A program made the translations under genes and the position numbers. DNA of 64,000 nt from Rubrivirga sp. SAORIC476 (GTDB taxonomy: Bacteria; Bacteroidota; Rhodothermia; Rhodothermales; Rubricoccaceae): positions 886,040 through 950,039 of the forward strand of contig NZ_MVOI01000006.1 in the NCBI RefSeq assembly GCF_002283555.1, in the 5' to 3' direction. Shown piece by piece: positions 54,618 to 62,922 of this stretch; position 1 is the stretch's first letter, and every line of letters begins with the position of its first letter. Under the pieces are notes generated by a model that did not search any database, was not told the DNA's origin, and worked only from the letters and a program-made list of their open reading frames with translations.

Positions 54618-57600
54618 TTGAAAAAGCAGATTGTCATCAACGCGAGCAAGGATCGCTCGCGGATCGCCATCGTCGAGAACGACGAGCTGGTCGAGCTCTA
54701 CGTCGAGAACCCCGATAACGTCCGGACGATCGGGAACGTCTACCTCGGTCAGATCCAGAAGGTGATGCCCGCCATCCGGGCGGCCTTCGTCGATGTCGGC
54801 CAGAAGCAGGACTGCTTCCTCCACTTCTCGGACCTGACCGACAACCTTCCCCAGTTGCTCGCGCTGGCTGGTGAGGACGTGCCTGGCCTGAACGAGCCGG
54901 TCCTGTCGCTGGCCCCTGCGAAGCGCGTCGCCGACGACGAGGACGAGCCCGACGTGGAGGACGCCCTCGAGGTCGAGGCCACCGAGCCGGAGTCGTCCAC
55001 CAAGAGCCGGAGCCGCCGGCGCTCCCGTGGTCGCGGCCGGAACCGCCGGGGACGCGGTCGCGGGCGTTCTGAGGAGGAAGAGGAGCAGGAGGAGCAGGGA
55101 CGACGTCGCCTCCCGGGCGTGATCGACCTGAGCTCGCCTGCGCGTCGCCCGTCCCGCCAGCGCGCGCCGGAGCCCGAGGAGGAGGATGAGGTGATCGAGG
55201 ACGCCCCGACCGCAGAGGTCGAGGAGGCGCCCACCGCGGAGGTGGAGGAGACTCCAGCCGAGGACGCGCCCGCCAAGCCGGCATCCCGCCGCCGCACCAA
55301 GAAGGCCGAGGCGACGGAGGAGATCGAGGCAACGGAGCAGACCGAGGTTTCGGAGTCCGATGACGAGGACGACACGGCGGAGGCCGGTCAGGAAGGCTCC
55401 TCGAAGAAGAAGCGTCGCCGTCGCCGCCGAGGCGGCAAGGGGCGCGGATCGGACGCCTCCGGTACCGACGGCGAGACTGCAGAGGAGACCTCGGGCGCGA
55501 CGCCGGAAGCCGACTCTCCCGAGGCCGATTCGCAGGACGCCGAGGAGGCGCCGACACCCAAGCGCTCCCGTCGCAAGAAGGCCGACGCGCCCGTCGAGCC
55601 GGAGCCCGCCGCGGAGACGCCCGAGGCCGACGATGCCGAGGAGGCGCCGAAGCCGAAGCGGTCCCGCCGCAAGAAGGACGCCCCGGCGGCCGATGCCGAG
55701 GAGGAAGCCGACGACAAGGGCCAGCGCCCGGGCGACGTGTCGCCTACGGGCCGCAGCCGCCGTCCCACCAACCCGACGACGGCGGAGGCGACCGATGATG
55801 ACAGCGAGGAGGAGTCCGCATCCAGCAGCAAGCGCCTGCCGGCCACGCTCGACCTGACCTCCTCGGCCTCCAAGCCGTCGCGGTCGCGTCGCAGCCCCGA
55901 GCCCTCCGACGACGACTCCGACGAGGAGGCTGAGCCCTCGGGGCGGAGCCGCCGCTCCCGCGGGGGCCGCTCGGCGGAGCCGAAGGCGAACGACACCGAG
56001 ACGGAGGACTCCTCCGACGACACCTCGTCGCGTTCGCGCCGGGGCCGCTCCCGCTCGTCCTCCGACGACTCCAAGGGCGACGACTCCAAGGGACGCAGCC
56101 GCCGTGGCGGCCGCTCCTCCGACGACGCGGCGGACGAGAAGGACGCTGCCGACAGCGAGTCGGGCAACCGACGCCGCTCGCGGGGTGGCCGCTCGTCCAG
56201 CAACGACGACTTGCCCGCCTCGGACACGTCGAAGGGCGAGGACTCGTCCAGCGGAGGACGGCGCGGGCGTTCGTCGTCCGACCGGTCGTCCTCGGGTCGG
56301 TCCTCGGACCGGAACGCGGGTCGGTCGTCGGATCGCTCGAACGGCCGCTCCTCGGACCGCTCCTCCGGGCGGTCGAACGGGTCGCAGAAGAACGGGCCGA
56401 TCCCGCCGAACGAGGAGCTGCTGCGGCGCTCCGGCAAGATCATCGTCAAGATCACCAAGGAGGCCATCTCCACCAAGGGGCCGCGCGTCTCGACTGACCT
56501 GTCGCTGGCGGGCCGCTTCCTCGTGCTCGTGCCCGCGGCCGACTACGTGGCCGTCTCGAAGAAGATCGAGAGCGCCAAGGAGCGCCGCCGCCTGCGGACG
56601 CTCGCGACGAGCCTCAAGCCCGATCGCTTCGGCGTCATCGTGCGGACGGTCGCCGAGGGGCGCGACGCGAAGAGCCTCGACACCGACCTGCGCCTGCTGG
56701 TCGACAAGTGGCGCAAGATCGAGCAGAAGCTCAACGAGAACCCCGAGCCGCCGGTGCTGCTGTACCAGGACGTGAACATGGTCTCGTCGGTCATCCGCGA
56801 CCTGTTCTCGGAGGACTACGACCGGATCCTGGTCGACGACCCGAAGGTGTTCAAGAACGTCCAGGCCTACGTCAAGGCCGTCGCGCCGCAGATGGCCGAC
56901 AAGGTGGAGCTGCACACCGGGCGCGCGCCCGTCTTCCGCTCGCTCGGCATCGAGAAGCAGGTCGAGGAGGCGTTCTCGAAGCGCGTCAACATGCGCGGCG
57001 GAGGCTACCTGTTCATCGAGACGACCGAGGCCATGCACGTGGTCGACGTCAACTCGGGCCGTGCGGGCCGCGGCAAGTCGCAGAAGCAGAACCTGATCGA
57101 CGTCAACGTGGAGGCGGCCCGGGAGGTCGCCAAGCAACTCCGCCTGCGCGACCTCGGCGGCATCATCGTGGTCGACTTCATCGACCTCAAGTACGACCGT
57201 GACCGGAAGAAGGTCACCGACGTGCTCAAGCAGGAGTTCGCCAAGGACCGCGCGGTGACGAAGCTGCTGCCGATGTCGGACTTCGGGCTGGTCCAGATCA
57301 CGCGCCAGCGCCTGCGCCCGTCGATCACGGCCAACGCGACCGACGAGGACGGCAACCCGCTCGACGCCGCCGACGCGGTCGCAGCTGCCGGCGCCGGGGA
57401 GATCCGCCGCCAGGGCCAGCAGGCCTACGTCGAGCCGGAGCCGCAGCCGCAGTCCACGGAGCCCGCTACCGAGCGCCCCGCGCTCGCGCCGGAGGATGCG
57501 TCCCCGCGCGCCCTCTCGGGGCGTCTCCGCGGCTGGCTGGACCACTACCGCCAGACGGTCGACGAGAAGTACAAGCGGCGGCCCATCGTAGTGCGCGTCC

Positions 57601-57776
57601 ACCCGCTGTTCGGCGGCTATCTCCGAGGCGGCTTCCCGTCGCTCCTGATGCGCTGGCGCCTGTCGCTGCGCGGCATCACGTTCGTGCTGGAGGAGGACGC
57701 CACCGTGGACCCGCTCACGTTCGACGTTCGCGACCAGAAGTCGGGCAGGACGCTGCTGAAGAAGTACACCCCGTAG
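54618..57776 (+). CDS. rng: RNase E/G-family endoribonuclease with giant insertion in the S1 domain
   Basis: About 1052 residues from a TTG at 54618 (KKQIVINASKDRSRIAIVEN follows, the usual start of the family). Residues 1-100 hold strand one and the first half of the S1 domain (YLGQIQKVMPAIRAAFVDVG, DCFLHFSDL). Residues about 100-598 are a low-complexity insertion: acidic/Ala-rich and KKRRRRRR/SRRSRGGRS-type blocks, ending in RSSDRSSGR-like repeats. The S1 domain resumes at KIIVKITKEAISTKGPR. The catalytic part has VVDVNSGRAG and IIVVDFIDLKYDRDR, matching Asp303 and Asp346 of E. coli RNase E. No CPxC zinc-link motif is seen after RQRLRPSI. It should start mRNA decay and process rRNA. The insertion resembles, in composition only, the scaffold half of E. 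coli RNase E. Confidence 0.85.
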   Translation: MKKQIVINASKDRSRIAIVENDELVELYVENPDNVRTIGNVYLGQIQKVMPAIRAAFVDVGQKQDCFLHFSDLTDNLPQLLALAGEDVPGLNEPVLSLAPAKRVADDEDEPDVEDALEVEATEPESSTKSRSRRRSRGRGRNRRGRGRGRSEEEEEQEEQGRRRLPGVIDLSSPARRPSRQRAPEPEEEDEVIEDAPTAEVEEAPTAEVEETPAEDAPAKPASRRRTKKAEATEEIEATEQTEVSESDDEDDTAEAGQEGSSKKKRRRRRRGGKGRGSDASGTDGETAEETSGATPEADSPEADSQDAEEAPTPKRSRRKKADAPVEPEPAAETPEADDAEEAPKPKRSRRKKDAPAADAEEEADDKGQRPGDVSPTGRSRRPTNPTTAEATDDDSEEESASSSKRLPATLDLTSSASKPSRSRRSPEPSDDDSDEEAEPSGRSRRSRGGRSAEPKANDTETEDSSDDTSSRSRRGRSRSSSDDSKGDDSKGRSRRGGRSSDDAADEKDAADSESGNRRRSRGGRSSSNDDLPASDTSKGEDSSSGGRRGRSSSDRSSSGRSSDRNAGRSSDRSNGRSSDRSSGRSNGSQKNGPIPPNEELLRRSGKIIVKITKEAISTKGPRVSTDLSLAGRFLVLVPAADYVAVSKKIESAKERRRLRTLATSLKPDRFGVIVRTVAEGRDAKSLDTDLRLLVDKWRKIEQKLNENPEPPVLLYQDVNMVSSVIRDLFSEDYDRILVDDPKVFKNVQAYVKAVAPQMADKVELHTGRAPVFRSLGIEKQVEEAFSKRVNMRGGGYLFIETTEAMHVVDVNSGRAGRGKSQKQNLIDVNVEAAREVAKQLRLRDLGGIIVVDFIDLKYDRDRKKVTDVLKQEFAKDRAVTKLLPMSDFGLVQITRQRLRPSITANATDEDGNPLDAADAVAAAGAGEIRRQGQQAYVEPEPQPQSTEPATERPALAPEDASPRALSGRLRGWLDHYRQTVDEKYKRRPIVVRVHPLFGGYLRGGFPSLLMRWRLSLRGITFVLEEDATVDPLTFDVRDQKSGRTLLKKYTP

Positions 57777-57838
57777 TGCGCGGACCGTGGAGCGTGGGGG
57801 AGACACCTTCCCTGCGCTCCGCGGCCTGCGACCCACGT

Positions 57839-58156
57839 ATGAAGCCCCCCGCCGTCGTCGCTGCGTTGGAACAGGCCCTGCGCCAACTCGGCGTGCGGGT
57901 GCGGCGTGAGCGGGGCGGATTCCGGGGCGGCCTGTGCGTGGTCGCGGGCGAGCCGGTGCTGGTGCTGAACCGACTCCACCCGGACGAGGCGCAGGTGGCG
58001 GTCCTCGCCTCGGCGCTGCGTGAGCACGGCGGCGTGGACGAGCTCTACCTCCGGCCCGCGGTGCGTGCCGCGCTGGAGGACGCGTGGGCTCAGGCAGACG
58101 CCGGACAGGAGGCAGACGCCGGACAGGAGGCCGACGCGGACGCCGAGGCCGGATGA
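57839..58156 (+). CDS. Small cytoplasmic protein of unknown function
   Basis: 105 residues from ATG 57839; an earlier in-frame ATG at 57776 overlaps the RNase stop codon and is less likely. A helix-strand start (VVAALEQALRQLGVRVRRE), then RGGFRGGLCVVAGEPVLVLN and helix VAVLASALREHGGVDEL look like a small alpha/beta fold seen in Bacteroidota as a conserved hypothetical. The C-terminus is an acidic tail with two exact 18-bp DNA repeats (58093-58110, 58111-58128) coding DAGQEA. It ends in ATGA overlap with the next gene, so the two are translationally coupled. It lies downstream of the RNase E/G gene. Function unknown. Confidence 0.7.
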   Translation: MKPPAVVAALEQALRQLGVRVRRERGGFRGGLCVVAGEPVLVLNRLHPDEAQVAVLASALREHGGVDELYLRPAVRAALEDAWAQADAGQEADAGQEADADAEAG

Positions 58157-58968
58157 CCGGCCCTGCGCTCACGGTCACGTTGCTCGGCACCGGCACGTCC
58201 ACGGGCGTCCCGGTGATCGGGTGCGACTGCGCCGTCTGCACCTCCGACGACCCACGGGACGCGCGGCTGCGGACCTCGGCGCACGTCGTCGCGCACACCG
58301 AGGCGGGCGACGTGCACCTCCAGATCGACGCGGGGCCGGACTTCCGGGCGCAGGCGCTCCGGGCAGGCATCACGGCGGCGGACGCGCTGGTGATCACGCA
58401 CGAGCACTTCGACCACGTGGTCGGGCTGGACGATCTGCGGCCGCTGTTCTTCCGCAACCGCGCCCCGATCCCGACCTTCGCGCTGCCGCGAACGGCGGAC
58501 GCGCTGCGGAGCATGTTCCGCTACATCTTCGACCGGACGTATCCGGGAGCGTCGCTGCTGGACCTGGCGGAGGTGGACGGGCCGTTTACCGTGACCAGTC
58601 GCGAGCCGGGGGTGTCCGCATCGGTGGCGGTGCGGCCGATCCGGGCGCCACATGGGACGTTCGAGGTGCTGGGCGTCCGCATCGGCGGGTTCGCCTACCT
58701 GACGGACGCGGGGGCAGTACCGGAGGAGACGCGGGCGCTGCTGCGCGGCGTGGACGTGCTGGTGCTGGACGGCCTCCGGCCGGAGCCGCACCCGACGCAC
58801 CTGACGTTCGCCGAGGCGGCCGAGGTGGCGGCGGACGTGGGGGCGCGCGAGACATGGCTCGTGCACGTGACCCACATGGTGACGCACGAGGCGGCGGACG
58901 CGATGCTGCCGGCGGACGTCCGGCTGGCGTACGACGGGCTGGTGCTGGAGGTGGAGGCGTCGACGTGA
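58153..58968 (+). CDS. MBL-fold metal-dependent hydrolase, PhnP-like
   Basis: 271 residues from ATG 58153 (4-bp overlap with the previous gene). LLGTGTSTGVPVIGCDCAVC is the start seen in PhnP-type phosphodiesterases with a Cys pair. The metal site is THEHFDHVVGLDDLRPLF; HVTHMVTHE supplies a further His and D. GTFEVLGVRIGGFAYLTD is the usual third ligand strand. Such proteins act on cyclic phosphodiesters (PhnP) or in lipoate-like or quinone-related steps, so the substrate is open. It is coupled by GTGA overlap to the GNAT gene that follows. Confidence 0.88.
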   Translation: MTGPALTVTLLGTGTSTGVPVIGCDCAVCTSDDPRDARLRTSAHVVAHTEAGDVHLQIDAGPDFRAQALRAGITAADALVITHEHFDHVVGLDDLRPLFFRNRAPIPTFALPRTADALRSMFRYIFDRTYPGASLLDLAEVDGPFTVTSREPGVSASVAVRPIRAPHGTFEVLGVRIGGFAYLTDAGAVPEETRALLRGVDVLVLDGLRPEPHPTHLTFAEAAEVAADVGARETWLVHVTHMVTHEAADAMLPADVRLAYDGLVLEVEAST

Positions 58969-59468
58969 TCGAGATTCGAACTGAGACGGCGGCGGACCGG
59001 GCGGCGGTGCGCCGCGTGAACGAGGCGGCGTTCGGGCAGGCGGACGAGGCGGACCTGGTGGACCGGATCCGGGAGCGGGCGGCGGGTTACCTCGGCCTCG
59101 TCGCCACCGAGGCGGGGGAGGTCGTGGGGCACATCGCGTTCAGCCCGGTCGGAATCGACGGGCACCCGGGCGTGTCGGTGTGGGGGCTCGCACCGATGGC
59201 GGTGCGTCCGGATCGGCAGCGGGCGGGCGTCGGCTCGCGGCTGGTGCGCGCGGGGCTGGCGGCGTGCCGGGCGGAGGGTGGGGAGGCGGTCGTCGTGCTG
59301 GGGCACCCGGCGTACTACCCGCGCTTCGGGTTCGCGTCGGCGGCGGGGCGGGGCATCGGGAATGAGTACGGGGCGCCGCCGGAGGCGTTCATGGTGCTGG
59401 AACTGGTGCCGGGCGCGCTGGACGGGGTCGCGGGGACGGCGCGCTACGACCCGGCGCTGGCGGGGTGA
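58965..59468 (+). CDS. GNAT-family N-acetyltransferase, YhbS-like
   Basis: 167 residues from GTG 58965, which overlaps the previous stop codon (GTGA). IEIRTETAADRAAVRRVN at the start, then GLVATEAGEVVGHIAFSPV, WGLAPMAVRPDRQRAGVG with the acetyl-CoA loop RQRAGVGSRLVRAGL, and VVLGHPAYYPRFGFASAAG, a hallmark of the YhbS group. It acetylates an unknown small molecule or protein. Last gene of a coupled three-gene unit 57839-59468; the GCCTCGG palindrome follows 8 bp after the stop. Confidence 0.85.
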   Translation: MIEIRTETAADRAAVRRVNEAAFGQADEADLVDRIRERAAGYLGLVATEAGEVVGHIAFSPVGIDGHPGVSVWGLAPMAVRPDRQRAGVGSRLVRAGLAACRAEGGEAVVVLGHPAYYPRFGFASAAGRGIGNEYGAPPEAFMVLELVPGALDGVAGTARYDPALAG

Positions 59469-59476
59469 CTCGGTCG

Positions 59477-59492
59477 GCCTCGGCGCCGAGGC
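59477..59492. repeat. Canonical GCCTCGGnnCCGAGGC palindrome
   Basis: GCCTCGG-CG-CCGAGGC, starting 9 nt past the stop codon of the plus-strand GNAT gene; this shows the element also follows plus-strand genes. Confidence 0.7.
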
Positions 59493-59579
59493 GGGGCAGC
59501 TTCCAATGGGATGCCGCGTGCAGTGCGCCCCTCGATCCTCCATCTCCCACTCTCCATCCTGCCCTGCAACCGGCCGGGC

Positions 59580-59586
59580 TACCTTG
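59580..59586 (+). promoter_or_regulatory. -7-like box candidate (TACCTTG)
   Basis: TACCTTG, 20 nt before the ATG of aroQ; weaker match than the others. Confidence 0.25.
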
Positions 59587-59606
59587 GCGGGCCTGCCATC
59601 GCACCC

Positions 59607-60050
59607 ATGTCCGACTCGCCGCGCCCCGGAGTCCTCGTCCTCAACGGGCCCAACCTGAACCGCCTCGGCGTCCGCGAGCCGGACGTGTACGGGGCGCTCA
59701 CGCTGGCCGACATCAAGGCCGACCTCCGGAAACAGTTCCCGGGCCTCACGCTGACATTCGCGCAGCACAGCGGCGAGGGAGACCTGATCGACGCGCTCCA
59801 CGCCGCCGACACGGTGACGACGGCGGGCGTCGTGTTCAACCCCGGTGGCTACGCTCACACGTCGGTCGCCCTGCGGGATGCCATCGCGTCGATCTCGACG
59901 CCGGTCGTGGAGGTCCACATCTCGAACGTGTACGCGCGGGAGAGCTTCCGCCACACGTCGCTGCTGTCGGCCGTCTGCGCGGGCGTGATCACGGGCTTTG
60001 GCGTCGCCGGGTATGCGATGGGCGTGGGGCACTTCGCGGGGCACGGCTGA
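59607..60050 (+). CDS. aroQ: 3-dehydroquinate dehydratase, type II
   Basis: 147 residues from ATG 59607, the normal length of type II enzymes. Markers: VLVLNGPNLNRLGVREPDVYG (split: NGPNLNRLG and REPDVYG), a Tyr for catalysis in DVYG, FNPGGYAHTSVALRDAI, and VEVHISNVYARESFRHTS with the conserved His/Asn. It dehydrates 3-dehydroquinate in the shikimate route, forming a dodecamer in the cytoplasm. Its stop codon shares one base with the start of murJ (TGATG), so the two are coupled. Confidence 0.95.
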   Translation: MSDSPRPGVLVLNGPNLNRLGVREPDVYGALTLADIKADLRKQFPGLTLTFAQHSGEGDLIDALHAADTVTTAGVVFNPGGYAHTSVALRDAIASISTPVVEVHISNVYARESFRHTSLLSAVCAGVITGFGVAGYAMGVGHFAGHG

Positions 60051-61957
60051 TGGCGGAGCGCCCCGAGGACGCCGACGAGCCGTCCGCGCCGGAGCCGGAG
60101 TCGGTCGCCGAGCCGCAGAACGAACCGTCGCCGGACGACGCCCTGCGCCCGGCCGGGCTGAGCGCGCCCGCCGAGGGGGCCGAGATGCTCGCCGAGGCGG
60201 ACGCGGCGCCGGACTCGCCCGCCGAGGAGGCGCTGGAGGCCGAGCGGATCCAGGATGCGGCGGAGAAGGACCCGTCGGCGTCATCGGGCGGGTCGGGGGC
60301 GCTGCTGGTGGCGGCGGGCATCTTCGCGAGCCGGGTGATCGGGCTCGTGCGCGACCGCGCCGTGGCGTACTACTTCGGCTCGGGCGCCTTCGCGGACGTG
60401 TACCGGCTGGCGCTGCGGGCGCCCAACTTCCTCCAGAACCTGCTCGGCGAGGGCACGCTCTCGGCGTCGTTCATCCCGATCTACAGCCGGATGCTGGAAG
60501 AGGGGCGGGAGGAGGACGCCGGTCGCTTCGCAGGCGCCATCTTCGGGTTGCTGGCGGCGGTGGCCTTCGGGGCGGCCATCCTGGGCGTGCTGCTGGCCGA
60601 GCCGTTCGTGGCCGTGATCGCGTCGGGCTTCCTGGGGGACGCCGACAAGGTGCAGGCCGGGACGCTGGTGGTCGACCGGTTCGACCTCGCGGTCCGGGTG
60701 GTCCGCCTGACGTTCCCGATGACGGGCTTCCTCGTGCTGAGCGCGTGGTGCCTCGGCGTGCTCAACAGCCACCGGCGGTTCCTGCTGTCGTACTTCGCCC
60801 CGGTCGCCTGGAACGTGGCGCTGCTGGCGGCGCTGTTCGGCGGTGCGTACCTCTACCTCGACGACCCCTTCGGGGTGGGCCGGGTGGATGTCGTGCCGGC
60901 CGACCAGTTGAGCCAGCTGCTCATAGCCGTGTTCGTCGGCGGCATCGCGGGCGGCATCCTGCAGTTCGGCGTGCAACTGCCGCTCGTGCTGAAGCTGCTG
61001 ACGGGCTTCCGGCCGAGGCTGTCACTCCAGGTGGAGGGCGTCCGCGAGGGCATCAAGGCGTTCGTGCCGGTGGTGCTGGGGCGCGGGGCGTACCAGCTCT
61101 CGGGGTACCTGGACTTCTGGCTGTCGACGTTCGTGGCGGCGGGTGCGCTGGGGGCCATCGGCTACGCGCAGACGCTGTACCTGCTGCCGATCTCGCTGTT
61201 CGGGATGAGCGTCGCCGCGAGCGAACTGCCCGAGCTGAGCCGCATCTCGCGCTCCGAGTTGGGCGCGTTCCTGACGCGCGTGAACCGGTCGGTCCGGCAG
61301 ATCTTCTTCCTGATCGTCCCGACGGTGGTCGGCTACCTGGGCTTCGGGTCGCTGGTGGTCGGCGCGTTCTACCAGACGGGCCAGTTCGCGGCCGACGACA
61401 CGTGGCAGGTGACGCTCGTGCTGGCGGCCTACTCGCTCGGCATGGTGGCGACGACGGCGGGGCGGCTGCTGCAGAACGCGTTCTACGCGCTGAGCGACAC
61501 CAAGACGCCCGCCAAGATCGCCGTCTGGCGCGTCGCGGTGTCGGCCGTAATCGGCGGCGCGCTGATGTTCGTGCTCGACCGATACAGCGTGACCGACGTG
61601 GTCGGGATCGCGTCCGAGGGCGACCCTCTCCGCCTCGGGGCCGTCGGCCTCGCGCTCGGCTCGGCGGTGGGTGCGTGGGTGGAGTTGTGGCGACTGGTGG
61701 CGGCGCTCAAGACGCACGACCCGGCGTTCCGGTTGCCGTGGGGACGCGCGGTGCAGATGGTGGGCCTCGCCGGTCTGGCCGCGATCCCGGCGACGCTCGT
61801 GATGGGGTTCGTGCCGTCGACCCCGTTCCCCGTGTGGGCGTATGGAATCGGCGTGATCGGCGTGTTCGGGATCAGCTACATGGCGCTGGGCCACCTGTTC
61901 GGCTTCGAGGAGTCGGACGCATGGGTCGGGCGGTTCCTGCGCAAGCTGAAGCGGTAG
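60050..61957 (+). CDS. murJ: Lipid II flippase MurJ with acidic N-terminal extension
   Basis: 635 residues; MurJ is usually about 510-530. Residues 1-80 are a soluble Glu/Ala/Pro-rich extension (EAEMLAEADAAPDSP is typical of its composition) not found in typical MurJ. From about 83 the MVF fold begins: LLVAAGIFASRVIGLVRDRA, NFLQNLLGEGTLSASFIPIYS, then a further helix set with CLGVLNSHRRFLLSYFAP and LGRGAYQLSGYLDFWLST. It flips lipid II for peptidoglycan synthesis. It is coupled to aroQ. The extension may hold regulatory contacts, but that is a guess. Confidence 0.92.
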   Translation: MAERPEDADEPSAPEPESVAEPQNEPSPDDALRPAGLSAPAEGAEMLAEADAAPDSPAEEALEAERIQDAAEKDPSASSGGSGALLVAAGIFASRVIGLVRDRAVAYYFGSGAFADVYRLALRAPNFLQNLLGEGTLSASFIPIYSRMLEEGREEDAGRFAGAIFGLLAAVAFGAAILGVLLAEPFVAVIASGFLGDADKVQAGTLVVDRFDLAVRVVRLTFPMTGFLVLSAWCLGVLNSHRRFLLSYFAPVAWNVALLAALFGGAYLYLDDPFGVGRVDVVPADQLSQLLIAVFVGGIAGGILQFGVQLPLVLKLLTGFRPRLSLQVEGVREGIKAFVPVVLGRGAYQLSGYLDFWLSTFVAAGALGAIGYAQTLYLLPISLFGMSVAASELPELSRISRSELGAFLTRVNRSVRQIFFLIVPTVVGYLGFGSLVVGAFYQTGQFAADDTWQVTLVLAAYSLGMVATTAGRLLQNAFYALSDTKTPAKIAVWRVAVSAVIGGALMFVLDRYSVTDVVGIASEGDPLRLGAVGLALGSAVGAWVELWRLVAALKTHDPAFRLPWGRAVQMVGLAGLAAIPATLVMGFVPSTPFPVWAYGIGVIGVFGISYMALGHLFGFEESDAWVGRFLRKLKR

Positions 61958-62093
61958 GGGAGAGGCGCAAACGGCCTCGGTCGAGCCCTGAGATGTGAGA
62001 GGCATGTGACGCCGTCGGGCTGGCCCGCGGCCGAGGGGCGGGAACGCGCCGGGGCGGTGCGTGCGTTCTCGCCCTCCCACCACCTCTGTTCTC

Positions 62094-62858
62094 ATGATGT
62101 CTCGTCTTCTCTTCGCCGTGCTGGCGCTCGCGCTCAGCAGCTGCGCCACGCTCGGCGGCGCCAACTACTACTCTGTCGACGAGGAGTGGCAGGCTGGCCG
62201 TCAGCTGGAAGCCCAGCTTCGGACCCAGCTCCCGCTCACCAACGATGCCACGCTGACTCGCTACGTCGACCAGATCGGGCAGGCGATGGCCCGCCAGACG
62301 CCCCTCGGCAACCGCCAGTGGAAGTTCTTCGTCGTCCGCGACGACGCGATCAACGCGTTCAACGTGCCCGGCGGGCTGGTGTACGTCAACACCGGGCTGA
62401 TCGCGAACGTCGGCAGCGCGGGCGAGCTGGCGGGCGCCATCGCGCACGAGGTGGCCCACGGCGCCGCGCGCCACGGCACGAGCCGTCTCTCGAAGGCGCA
62501 GGAGGCCAACATTCTCGCGGGCGTCCTCGGCGGCGGCGGCGGGGTGGAGGGCATCGCGGCCCAGATCGCGGCCCAGGGCGCGTTCGCGTCGTTCTCGCGG
62601 TCCGACGAGCGCGAGGCCGACCGTCTCGGGGTCCAGATCATGGCCCGCACCGGGTACGACCCGGACGGCCTCGGCGACCTCCTGGAGCGCCTCGCGAGCC
62701 AGGAGCGAAGCGGCGGCACGGCGTTCTTCCGCACCCACCCGCTCTCGTCCGACCGGATGCAGACAGTCCGCCAGCTCGCACGCCAGTATGATGGCCGGGG
62801 GCTGCGGATGAACGACTCCCAGTTCGCCTCGGTCCGCCGCCGCGCGGCCCAGCTCTAA
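62094..62858 (+). CDS. M48-family metallopeptidase, lipoprotein (BepA/YfgC-like core)
   Basis: 254 residues from ATG 62094 (a second ATG follows immediately). Lipobox ALSSC places the mature protein at a membrane. The zinc motif is IAHEVAHGAARHG, with the third ligand in DEREADRLGVQIMARTGYD. NAFNVPGGLVYVNTGLI is typical of M48 peptidases, and TAFFRTHPLSSDRM is the usual end of the domain. The family takes part in envelope protein quality control. Relatives like BepA carry TPR repeats, absent here. It faces the following gene tail to tail across a bidirectional hairpin. Confidence 0.92.
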   Translation: MMSRLLFAVLALALSSCATLGGANYYSVDEEWQAGRQLEAQLRTQLPLTNDATLTRYVDQIGQAMARQTPLGNRQWKFFVVRDDAINAFNVPGGLVYVNTGLIANVGSAGELAGAIAHEVAHGAARHGTSRLSKAQEANILAGVLGGGGGVEGIAAQIAAQGAFASFSRSDEREADRLGVQIMARTGYDPDGLGDLLERLASQERSGGTAFFRTHPLSSDRMQTVRQLARQYDGRGLRMNDSQFASVRRRAAQL

Positions 62859-62864
62859 CGCGCG

Positions 62865-62896
62865 CCGCCCGCGCCGAGGCGTCTCGGCGCGGGCGG
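62865..62896. terminator. 14-bp perfect hairpin between converging genes
   Basis: CCGCCCGCGCCGAG (62865-62878) / CTCGGCGCGGGCGG (62883-62896) with loop GCGT, 6 bp after the M48 stop and 26 bp before the next minus-strand stop; works in both directions. Confidence 0.65.
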
Positions 62897-62922
62897 AGGC
62901 TGGGAGGAGCCGGTCGTCACGG

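Noticed and set aside
56200..56400. Short DNA repeats TCGTCCGACCGGTCG-like as possible regulatory array
   Set aside because: They are in frame and code for RSSDR/SSGR units of the RNase insertion.
54201..58514. 1437-residue minus-strand frame opposite RNase E/G
   Set aside because: Antisense shadow of the low-complexity RNase region, dominated by Arg/Leu/Val/Gly; RNase catalytic motifs on the plus strand are unambiguous.
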